DNA of 7,322 nucleotides from contig JANWYM010000200.1 of the NCBI GenBank assembly GCA_025055355.1, forward strand, positions 1 to 7,322. Reading direction: 5' to 3'. The notes under the pieces are model-generated. The model was not told the DNA's origin, made no database searches, and was given only the letters and a program-made list of their open reading frames with translations. Positions 1-5,740 of this stretch are shown piece by piece. Position 1 is the first letter of the stretch, and each line of letters begins with the position of its first letter. The translations under genes were made by a program, and so were the position numbers. Source of the DNA: Abditibacteriales bacterium (lineage in GTDB: Bacteria > Armatimonadota > Abditibacteriia > Abditibacteriales > JANWYM01).

Positions 1-112
1 CGGCATTTGCCACTGACGAACCGTGTGACAGAGGCGTCCGCCCAGGCGACGACGGTGCCGCGCGGTTGGCGGGGCGGCAGCTGGGGAGGAGAAGCATAAG
101 GGCGAGTCCCAT
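1..112 (-). CDS. N-terminus of a probable lipoprotein, cut by the window edge
   Basis: Starting at the ATG at 112, 7 nt after the TPR stop, 37 codons stay open to the window edge. They begin MGLALMLLLPSCRPANR, a short hydrophobic signal with the lipobox L-P-S-C (Cys12), then a Ser/Pro-rich stretch typical of a lipoprotein linker. No good ribosome binding site is seen; translation could be coupled to the TPR gene. A second open frame from an ATG at 119 reads PRGTVVAWADASVTRF in its later part, which also looks protein-like, so the frame is not settled. Too little is visible to name a function. Confidence 0.45.
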   Translation of the reverse strand, partial: MGLALMLLLPSCRPANRAAPSSPGRTPLSHGSSVANA

Positions 113-119
113 CAGGCAT

Positions 120-1124
120 CTATTCCAACGCATCGTCTCCCTCACTGAATTGGACAGTTCCTCCCGACGTGCCCTCGATGACGTATTGCTCCAACTGCGC
201 TATCGCCCGCCGCGCCGCGCGGTTGCGCGGGTCGAGTTTCAAGCCCATCTGATACTGTTCAATTGCGCTCTCGTAAAAGCGATTCTCCGCCAGAATCTTT
301 GCCATCTCAAAATGCCACTGTGCCTTGGGTTGAGCAAAGGAGAGGTCGTAATACTTCTTCAGCCGCGCCAGCATGTGGTTCAGCCGTCGGAACTCCGCCA
401 GTTCGCGCTCGCCCTCTTTCTTCATGCCCAACTTGACATAGGTAATCCCCAGATGATAACGCGCTCCGACGTTGAAAGGGTTATACCTCACAGCCGCCTG
501 GAACTGGTTCAGGGCTTCCAGCGGTTGCTGGCTGCGCAGATACGCCCGCCCCAGCCAGTAGTGCGCGGTGGAGTAGCCGGGGCGGAACTGCAGGGCGCAG
601 GTGAGATATTGCTTGGCTTCCTCCACGCGCTCCGGCGCGGCGGCGTGCAGCACGATGACCTGTCCCAATAGGCGGTTCGCTGTTGGGTCGTTCGGGTCTA
701 TGGCGAGCGCGTCCCGAAACGCTTTCTCGGCTTCGTCAAACTTGCCCAGACTCATCCACACTTGCCCGATCCCCAGCAGGGCGTTGATGTCGCGCGGGGC
801 AAGGTCACGTGCGCGGCGGAGCGCGTGCATGGCTTGGTGGAGGTTGCGCCTCTGCGTATGACTGCGCCCCAACCAAAACCAGGCATGGGCGGAGGAAGGG
901 TCGGCTCGGACAGCAGCGCTCAACTCTTTGATAGCCTTATCAAAGTTCTTCTGTACGTAAGCCTTGCGCCCCGCTTGAAAGTGCGCTTCGCTGAGGCGAT
1001 GCTGCTGTCGCTGTCGCCACTGCCGATAGGCGATCAATGTGCTGAACAGCACCACGACCACGACGCCCGCTTTCAGCCAAACTCGCCTGCTGCGTTCTTT
1101 GTTCATTCTCTTTGGCGATAGCAT
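120..1124 (-). CDS. Membrane-anchored TPR-repeat protein
   Basis: A 334-residue protein from the ATG at 1124, which has GAGG 3 nt and AGAGGG 9 nt upstream. Alternatives are an ATG at 1106 (six residues shorter) and one at 1187, which would add a leader not typical of the family. After a basic N-terminus (KRMNKERSRRVWLK) one transmembrane helix (about 19-33, AGVVVVVLFSTLIAY) is followed by RQWRQRQQHR, then about six tandem TPRs near 45, 79, 113, 147, 186 and 220. A spacer with EFRRLNHMLARLKKYYD (about 244-260) precedes a final TPR (269-300) and an acidic tail. This order, with a basic helix before the last repeat, matches the upstream TPR protein, so the two may be tandem paralogues. It probably scaffolds protein contacts at the membrane; partners are unknown. 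The TAG stop is followed closely by the next gene. Confidence 0.9.
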   Translation of the reverse strand: MLSPKRMNKERSRRVWLKAGVVVVVLFSTLIAYRQWRQRQQHRLSEAHFQAGRKAYVQKNFDKAIKELSAAVRADPSSAHAWFWLGRSHTQRRNLHQAMHALRRARDLAPRDINALLGIGQVWMSLGKFDEAEKAFRDALAIDPNDPTANRLLGQVIVLHAAAPERVEEAKQYLTCALQFRPGYSTAHYWLGRAYLRSQQPLEALNQFQAAVRYNPFNVGARYHLGITYVKLGMKKEGERELAEFRRLNHMLARLKKYYDLSFAQPKAQWHFEMAKILAENRFYESAIEQYQMGLKLDPRNRAARRAIAQLEQYVIEGTSGGTVQFSEGDDALE

Positions 1125-1244
1125 CAGCCTCGTCCCTCTCAGAAAACTCGCGTATGCTATGAAGGATAGACGAAGTGCGAGGGGCAAGGTTGCCTTGAAG
1201 CCTCCCCTGCGACTGCGGCGTGGTGCGGGCTCACTGCCTGTCTC

Positions 1245-1345
1245 TAAGAGCCTATACTAAGAGGACCACCGGAGGTTGTTGGCTTGTTCTGGACCTTCCT
1301 CGACCTCTCCTTGGTAAGAGGGGAGAGTTTGCGGAGAGGCTCTTA
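1245..1345. repeat. Nested inverted repeats in the intergenic region between the two TPR genes
   Basis: TAAGAGCCT (1245-1253) and its exact complement AGGCTCTTA (1337-1345) flank 83 nt. Inside lies a second palindrome, CTCTCC (1305-1310) with GGAGAG (1322-1327), reading CTCTCCTTGGTAAGAGGGGAGAG. The inner element resembles the 'CTCTCC..TTGGTAAG..GGAGAG' intergenic palindromes scattered in many bacterial genomes, so a REP-like origin is possible. No U-run follows on either strand, so this is not a standard terminator. The 230-nt gap between the genes (1125-1354) contains no other feature I can support. Confidence 0.5.
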
Positions 1346-1354
1346 ACCCCAACG

Positions 1355-2596
1355 TTAATCGGGGGCAACCTTGTCTTGAGAAGACGGTTTATCCTTCTGC
1401 TGCGCCCGCACCTGCTTCATCAGCGCTTCGAGTTCCTTCTTCGCAGCTTCGTTGTTGGGCTGCAGGCTCAGACAGACCTGATACTGATTGGCGGCGCGGA
1501 AGAGGTCACCTTGCTCGCGCAGGAGGCGGGCGACACGCAGGCGCAAACTGGCGTCTTCGGGGCGGTGCTTGATGCGGTCAATCAGGTTTTTGATGTCGCG
1601 TTTGAGGTTGCTGCGCCGCTGGAACTCTTCTACAAGTTGCCGCGCCTGCTCCATTTTCCCCGTGCGCCGATATACCTCGGCTAATTTGAACGTGGCGGCA
1701 TCGTTTTCCGGGTCGAGTGACAACGCCCGTTGCAGGTGCTGCACGGCTTCATCCATTTTGCCCTGCCGCACCGCGACCTCGGCTAAAATGACGTGAATGG
1801 GCGGCATCTCGGGGGCTAAAGCGACCGCTTGCTGCGCCTCCCGCGCCGCTCTCTCCAAGTCCTGCGGGCGCGGCGAGCGCGACAGATAGAGTTTCGCCAT
1901 CGAGTAGTGCGCCTCTGGGTCGGATGGGTTCAACTGCAGAGCGCGCTTCAGATACGGTTCAGCCGTTTTGAAGTCCCCTTTGAAGGCATACAACTGTCCC
2001 AACAGGCGATGATATTCAGGTTGGTTCGGTTTGAGTTGTAAAGCCCTCTTTGCCGCCTCAATGGCTTCGTTCGGCTGGCTCAACGCGGAGCGACATTCTG
2101 CCAGACGATACCATGCCCCGTCGTTTTTCGGGTCTAACTCCGTCGCTTTCAACAGCTCCGGCAGCGCCAGACTGTTGGATTGGAGGAAATCTATGTATAA
2201 CGTTCCCAACATAAAGCGGGCTTCGGCAGAGCGGGGATCCTCCTTGATGGCTTGCTGGAAAGCGTTCAGGGCGATGTCGGGGCGATTTCTCTTCATCGCG
2301 CACATGCCTAAGCCGACGTAGGCGCGCGCGAAACGGGGGTCGAGTTGGAGGCAGCGGTTGAACGACTCAGCGGCTTCCTCAAAGCGCTGCGCGTTGAACA
2401 GCGCCGTCCCCAGATAAAAATGCACTAACGGGCGGCGCGGCTGCTCGCTGGCGAGCGCGATGAGCGTGGGCAGGTCGGTTTTCTTCAACCGCCGCTCCTG
2501 CGCCCAGCGGCTGTTGCGCAGCCCCAGCGCGCCACCAATCAACACGCCGCCGATGAGGATGATGGCGAGGAGACGAACTGTATGAACTCTTCGCAT
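1355..2596 (-). CDS. Membrane-anchored TPR-repeat protein
   Basis: A 413-residue protein starting at the ATG at 2596. A GTG 18 nt upstream (2614) is in frame but lies in the terminator hairpin stem, so I reject it. MRRVHTVR is followed by one hydrophobic helix (about 9-26, LLAIILIGGVLIGGALGL), a signal anchor leaving the rest outside the membrane. From about 58 to 330 there are eight tetratricopeptide repeats with the 34-residue pattern W/Y-x2-LG/A...A...A..LDP (near 58, 92, 125, 160, 194, 228, 266 and 300). A basic helical spacer (RRSNLKRDIKNLIDRIKHR) and a last TPR (349-380) precede a charged tail. TPRs bind peptides or partner proteins; the partner here is unknown. No clear ribosome binding site precedes the ATG. 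The downstream TPR gene has a similar domain order. Propeller/TPR proximity suggests a shared envelope function, which is inference. Confidence 0.9.
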   Translation of the reverse strand: MRRVHTVRLLAIILIGGVLIGGALGLRNSRWAQERRLKKTDLPTLIALASEQPRRPLVHFYLGTALFNAQRFEEAAESFNRCLQLDPRFARAYVGLGMCAMKRNRPDIALNAFQQAIKEDPRSAEARFMLGTLYIDFLQSNSLALPELLKATELDPKNDGAWYRLAECRSALSQPNEAIEAAKRALQLKPNQPEYHRLLGQLYAFKGDFKTAEPYLKRALQLNPSDPEAHYSMAKLYLSRSPRPQDLERAAREAQQAVALAPEMPPIHVILAEVAVRQGKMDEAVQHLQRALSLDPENDAATFKLAEVYRRTGKMEQARQLVEEFQRRSNLKRDIKNLIDRIKHRPEDASLRLRVARLLREQGDLFRAANQYQVCLSLQPNNEAAKKELEALMKQVRAQQKDKPSSQDKVAPD

Positions 2597-2607
2597 CGGA
2601 CTGTGAC

Positions 2608-2646
2608 AAAACACGGGATGCTGCCTCGACAGACAGCATCCCGTGT
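2608..2646 (-). terminator. Likely rho-independent terminator after the pseudopilin, next to the TPR gene start
   Basis: A perfect 13-bp inverted repeat (ACACGGGATGCTG at 2611-2623 and its complement at 2634-2646) encloses a 10-nt loop. On the minus strand the stem runs directly into TTTT (2611-2608), then GTCAC. It lies 45 nt after the pseudopilin stop. The U-run is short, so termination may be incomplete. The hairpin ends about 14 nt before the ATG of the following TPR gene. Confidence 0.7.
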
Positions 2647-2691
2647 CATCACGTCCCTTGATGATGAAGGGGTGTAAAACCCGAGGAATCC

Positions 2692-3507
2692 CTACTCACC
2701 CTGCCAATCCCACTGCGCCCAACTCGGCACGCCCGGCGTGCTCATGGAAGGGGCATCCGCCCAACGTCCCCACGGGTCACCATGCTTGCGCCACGGCAAC
2801 TTGCCTTCCAGCGCCCGCGTGGTGCGGATGGCAGGGAGATACTTGACGTGCCCGTCAATGTAGCAGACGTTCCCGCCGTCTTGATGGCGCGGCAGACCCC
2901 ACGTGTTAGGCGGGTTGTTCCAACCCAGATAACCCGTCACAAGGCAGCCTTGTTTGCCCCACGTGGTATCCTCGTAGCACCAACCGACTGTGCCACGCCG
3001 CCCCATCCAGTCAATGCAGTCCGGGTCGTGTCCCCAGTCTTGATGTCCATCTACCAGGATGAACACGTCCGCCGGTCTCGGCACGCCCGACTCGCTCATC
3101 GTGTTTCCACCTTCCGCAAGGAAGTTGTTATACATGTAACTGATAGGGTTTTTATTCCAGTGCCACGCCGTCGGTCCGCCGGCATCGTTCTCATCGAACT
3201 CCGTGCTGCTGGGGCAGCGGTAGACACCCTTGTTCTTCACGTAGGGGGCGATGGAGTTCTGCCAGTCCATCGTCACCCTCCGCTGGGGAGAGTTCCAACC
3301 GCCGAACGGAAACTTTCCGTCGTAGTCGGTGCGATACATGCTCATCGCCAGCCCCAACTGCTTGAGGTTGCTCTGGCACGTCGCGGTGCGGGCTTTCTCC
3401 CGCGCCTGCGCAAAGACGGGCATGAGAATCGCCGCTAAGATAGCAATGATGGCAATGACTACAAGCAACTCAATGAGCGTAAAGCCCTTTTCCAGCAAAC
3501 GCTTCAT
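2692..3507 (-). CDS. Pseudopilin-like protein with prepilin cleavage motif and H-X9-DG C-terminal motif
   Basis: A 271-residue protein of the type IV/type II pseudopilin fold class, DUF1559/H-X9-DG group. The leader MKRLLEKG is followed by FTLIELLVV: prepilin peptidase would cut after Gly8 and methylate Phe9, and Glu13 is the conserved Glu at mature position 5. The hydrophobic helix runs about 9-30, then a helix with PVFAQAREKARTATCQ and SNLKQLGLAM. The globular part is rich in Trp, Gly and Asn and has six Cys (44, 98, 164, 177, 188, 215), allowing disulfides. The signature H-X9-DG is at His208-Asp218-Gly219. The family is heavily expanded in Planctomycetes, Verrucomicrobia and Armatimonadota, mostly without known function. 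It follows the 89-residue gene by 82 nt and ends before a hairpin terminator. It acts at the inner membrane or cell surface. Confidence 0.93.
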   Translation of the reverse strand: MKRLLEKGFTLIELLVVIAIIAILAAILMPVFAQAREKARTATCQSNLKQLGLAMSMYRTDYDGKFPFGGWNSPQRRVTMDWQNSIAPYVKNKGVYRCPSSTEFDENDAGGPTAWHWNKNPISYMYNNFLAEGGNTMSESGVPRPADVFILVDGHQDWGHDPDCIDWMGRRGTVGWCYEDTTWGKQGCLVTGYLGWNNPPNTWGLPRHQDGGNVCYIDGHVKYLPAIRTTRALEGKLPWRKHGDPWGRWADAPSMSTPGVPSWAQWDWQGE

Positions 3508-3511
3508 CAAT

Positions 3512-3518
3512 CTCCCTC
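3512..3518 (-). promoter_or_regulatory. Ribosome binding site supporting the ATG start of the pseudopilin
   Basis: GAGGGAG on the minus strand lies 4 nt before the ATG at 3507; its GAGG core is 7 nt away. A TTG codon at 3510 is in frame directly before the ATG, but ATG gives better spacing and the usual short basic leader (MKRLLEKG) of a prepilin. Confidence 0.55.
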
Positions 3519-3589
3519 TCTTTCCTCAACAGATTTTCACTGACACCTCGCAAGACAGAACGAGTACAACCTCTGGGACATCACCTAAC

Positions 3590-3859
3590 CTAACGCATTC
3601 CACCACCTCCTCCCGCCGAGCCGCCCATTCCGCCTGGTCCTCTCATACCCCGTGGCGGACCCATTGGTCTGCCGCCTCCAGAACCACCAACGACTCCCGG
3701 CGGGGGACCGCCTCTGCTACCTGGGTCGTATTGGCCAGAATAGGGGCTTGTGCCGCTACTTTTAGGTTTGAAGAAGTAGAAGCCTAATCCGCCCACGATA
3801 ACAAGAACAACCGCAATCGCAATAGCGACTTGAGTGCCTGAGACTTGCTTCTTTCCCAT
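3590..3859 (-). CDS. Small single-pass membrane protein with Gly/Pro/Met-rich tail, unknown function
   Basis: An 89-residue protein I cannot assign to a named family. A short polar, basic N-terminus (MGKKQVSGTQ) precedes one strong transmembrane helix at about 11-30 (VAIAIAVVLVIVGGLGFYFF), then KPK. The positive charge after the helix is not clearly lower than before it, so topology is uncertain. From about 35 the tail is low complexity: Ser/Gly/Tyr first, then Gly, Pro, Met and Arg (GGPPPG, RPMGPPRGMRG, GGGGGMR at the C-terminus). It has a near-consensus promoter and the best ribosome binding site of the window, so it is probably highly expressed. The pseudopilin gene follows after 82 nt with no terminator between, so both are likely on one transcript. 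A flexible surface or accessory protein for the pilin-like neighbour is inference. Confidence 0.8.
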   Translation of the reverse strand: MGKKQVSGTQVAIAIAVVLVIVGGLGFYFFKPKSSGTSPYSGQYDPGSRGGPPPGVVGGSGGGRPMGPPRGMRGPGGMGGSAGGGGGMR

Positions 3860-3863
3860 AGTT

Positions 3864-3872
3864 CACCTCCTT
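3864..3872 (-). promoter_or_regulatory. Strong ribosome binding site of the 89-residue gene
   Basis: AAGGAGGTG on the minus strand ends 4 nt before the ATG at 3859. It is an extended Shine-Dalgarno match, the strongest in the window, and fixes the start of the small gene. Confidence 0.85.
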
Positions 3873-3898
3873 CCGCTGCCTGCCTGTTTTGTGCTTAT

Positions 3899-3927
3899 AT
3901 TGTAGCATAGCGTTTTCGACTTGTCAA
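3899..3927 (-). promoter_or_regulatory. Near-consensus sigma70 promoter with extended -10
   Basis: On the minus strand a perfect TTGACA (-35, 3927-3922) is followed by a 17-nt spacer and TACAAT (-10, 3904-3899, five of six consensus bases). TGC directly precedes the -10 box, giving an extended -10 (TGn). Transcription would start near 3892, about 20 nt before the ribosome binding site of the 89-residue gene. The -35 box lies in a 12-nt inverted repeat, CTTGT-TG-ACAAG (3920-3931), a possible operator. The promoter should drive the 89-residue gene and the pseudopilin. Confidence 0.85.
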
Positions 3928-3934
3928 CAAGAAA

Positions 3935-5740
3935 TTAACTTTTTTTTAAGATGACTTGAGGCGGGGGCGAAAGAGGATTTTCCGCTCGTCTTATACTCTG
4001 TCCCTCGACGAGGCAGTAGAAGCGGTTAGCGGGAAGAGCAGAGAAGGTTTGGGTGTGCCCGTTCGCCCAGGTGACCTCGATTTTGTCCACGCGAGCATGG
4101 GCACCTAAACCGAAGTGCAACCGTGTGTCGCTGTGCGAGAAGAAACTTCCGCCCGTGCGCACCTCGCGCACCTGACGCAGATTGCCGGCGATCACCCGCA
4201 CCTTCGCGCCGATGGCATCGCTGCCGTGCGCGTTGCGGAGTTGCAGGTTGAGGAAGTGTTGACGGTTGCCGATTTCGTTGCGTAGCAGGGTGGGCAGGTC
4301 GTCGTTGTTTGCCACCAGAATATCTACATCTCCGTCATTGTCGTAGTCGCCGAACGCTGCCCCGCGACTGGCTGCCTTTACGAGGAACCCGCTCCCCGCT
4401 TGCTTCGTGACTTCAGCGAACGTGCCATTGCGTCGGTTGCGGAACAGTTGGTTAATTTGCTTGTAGGTCTCACCCGTCCCCAACGCGTCCACGCCCGGAT
4501 ACACGTGTCCGTTGGCGACGAAAATATCCAGCCAGCCGTCGTTGTCGTAGTCTATGAACCCCGCCCCGAAGCCCAGATAGTTGTAACTCGGCTCGCCGAT
4601 GCCCGATGACACCGTGACTTCTAAAAACAGCCCATTTCCTTCGTTGCGCCAGAGATGATTGGGCGCGTTCTGGAAGTCGGCGATGAACAGATCCAGTCGT
4701 CCATCGTTGTCGTAGTCGCCCAAGTCCGTCCCCATGGCTGCCATGCTCGCCCCCTCGGCAGCGAAGGCGATGCCCACGGCGGCGGCTTCGTCACGGAACG
4801 TGCCGTTCCCGCGATTGCGGAAGAGGTAGGCTTCGATGCCGTCATTGGCAACGAACAGGTCGGGGTCACCGTCGTCGTCGTAGTCGGAGAATATAGCGGC
4901 GAGGCATTTGCCGTTCGGCTTGTAGACGCCCGCCTGCTTGGTCACATTGGTGAACGTACCGTCGCCGTTGTTGCGATAGAGGATGCTCGGCGTGCCGTCG
5001 TAGGACTGGGGCGGGCAACTGGTTTTAATGCGCCCTTCCAACATGCAGTAACGCAATCCGTTGAGGCGGAACTTCAAATAACAGCCCACGTAGAGGTCGA
5101 GCCAACCATCTTTGTCATAGTCGCCGAACGCCGCCGCCGAGTGGAACGGCTCGCCAAACTCCATCGCTCCCACGCCTGCTTTGTCGGTGACATCGGTAAA
5201 CGTGCCATCGCCGTTGTTGCGATAGAGAACGTTCTTGCCCCACTGCGTCACGTAGAGGTCAGGGTCGCCGTCGTTATCGTAATCGCCCCACACGCAGCCC
5301 ATGCCGTAGCCCGTGCCGGGCACGCCCGCTTGCTCCGTTACATCGGTAAACGTCCCGTCGCGGTTGTTGCGATACAAAGCGTTGCGCGACTTGATGCCGC
5401 GCCCGTAGAGGTCGCGCCCGTTGACGAGGTAGATGTCCAGCCAGCCATCTTGGTCGTAGTCGCAGAAAGCGCAGCCAGGGCCGGCTTCTTCGAGGGCGGT
5501 AGAAAGGTCCTTTTTGCCGTTGTAGTGGACGAAGGTGATGCCCGCCTGCTGGGTGACATCCACGAAAAGGTCGTTGGCACGTTGGAAGGTTGGCACATTG
5601 GAACGTTGGGAGGTAGGCCTGCCCTGCGCCTTGCCGCAGCCGCCCCCCAGCAGGACGACCAGCGCTGCAAAAATCACCCAACTTCCCCATCTCCCAATTT
5701 CCCAATTCCCCAATTTCCCAATTCCCCAATTTCCCATCAC
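3935..5740 (-). CDS. CRTAC1-family FG-GAP/VCBS beta-propeller protein with ASPIC/UnbV domain, probable lipoprotein or membrane-anchored
   Basis: Complete 601-residue paralogue of the gene upstream. The N-terminus is Gly/Trp/Ile-rich (3-20), then a hydrophobic stretch (21-34, WVIFAALVVLLGGG) ends at Cys35. The lipobox is loose (Leu at -4, Gly at -3 to -1), so a lipid anchor is plausible but not secure. A repeat-encoded linker (44-57) follows. Seven D-x-D-x-D-G loops at about 94, 153, 207, 286, 342, 397 and 465 define a seven-bladed propeller. ASPIC/UnbV covers about 505-575 (IGAKVRV, VRTGGSFFS, LHFGLG, IEVTWANG). A C-x9-CPP element at 232-244 matches the paralogue. It overlaps the upstream gene by 4 nt and its TAA stop is 8 nt before the -35 box of the next promoter; no terminator is visible after it. 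Function unknown; likely extracellular and calcium-binding. Confidence 0.94.
   Translation of the reverse strand: MMGNWGIGKLGNWEIGRWGSWVIFAALVVLLGGGCGKAQGRPTSQRSNVPTFQRANDLFVDVTQQAGITFVHYNGKKDLSTALEEAGPGCAFCDYDQDGWLDIYLVNGRDLYGRGIKSRNALYRNNRDGTFTDVTEQAGVPGTGYGMGCVWGDYDNDGDPDLYVTQWGKNVLYRNNGDGTFTDVTDKAGVGAMEFGEPFHSAAAFGDYDKDGWLDLYVGCYLKFRLNGLRYCMLEGRIKTSCPPQSYDGTPSILYRNNGDGTFTNVTKQAGVYKPNGKCLAAIFSDYDDDGDPDLFVANDGIEAYLFRNRGNGTFRDEAAAVGIAFAAEGASMAAMGTDLGDYDNDGRLDLFIADFQNAPNHLWRNEGNGLFLEVTVSSGIGEPSYNYLGFGAGFIDYDNDGWLDIFVANGHVYPGVDALGTGETYKQINQLFRNRRNGTFAEVTKQAGSGFLVKAASRGAAFGDYDNDGDVDILVANNDDLPTLLRNEIGNRQHFLNLQLRNAHGSDAIGAKVRVIAGNLRQVREVRTGGSFFSHSDTRLHFGLGAHARVDKIEVTWANGHTQTFSALPANRFYCLVEGQSIRRAENPLSPPPQVILKKS
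5572..5611. repeat. 8-nt tandem repeat CGTTGGAA, five copies, encoding a linker after the signal peptide
   Basis: Plus-strand octamers are CGTTGGCA, CGTTGGAA, GGTTGGCA, CATTGGAA and CGTTGGGA, with a decayed sixth unit (GGTAGGCC) to 5619. On the coding strand the unit is TTCCAACG, and the translation shows an 8-residue period (TSQRSNVP, TFQRAND) at residues 44-57, between Cys35 and the first propeller strand. Its unit differs from the GGGRAATT array 70 nt away, so it is a separate repeat family. Confidence 0.88.
5680..5735. repeat. 8-nt tandem repeat GGGRAATT covering the start of the second propeller gene
   Basis: On the coding (minus) strand five perfect-length octamers alternate GGGAAATT and GGGGAATT from 5735 to 5696, followed by drifting units GGGAGAT and GGGGAAGTT. 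The array begins immediately after the start codon. Three octamers equal eight codons, so the protein shows an 8-residue period (GNWGIGKL, GNWEIGRW, GSWV). These residues form the n-region of the signal peptide and supply its Lys/Arg charges. The coding strand has G-tracts of three or four every 8 nt. Confidence 0.9.

Noticed and set aside
66..671. Plus-strand open frame opposite the downstream TPR gene
   Set aside because: No recognisable motif or ribosome binding site; the minus strand encodes a convincing TPR protein over most of the interval.
1125..1240. Promoter for the second TPR gene
   Set aside because: TTGCCC and TATCCT/TAGCAT-like hexamers exist on the minus strand, but none are paired at 16-18 nt spacing well enough to call.
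2597..2614. GTG at 2614 as the start of the first TPR gene
   Set aside because: It lies in the terminator stem and would add six residues before a normal signal-anchor start at the ATG at 2596.
2782..3438. Plus-strand open frame opposite the pseudopilin
   Set aside because: Arg/Val-rich antisense translation; the minus strand has the prepilin and H-X9-DG motifs.
3928..3960. Terminator after the second propeller gene
   Set aside because: The homopolymer is A on the minus strand, so no U-run follows, and the only palindrome present is the short one over the -35 box.
5572..5735. CRISPR-like repeat cluster
   Set aside because: Units are 8 nt, directly adjacent, and have no spacers of constant length; they are in-frame tandem repeats.
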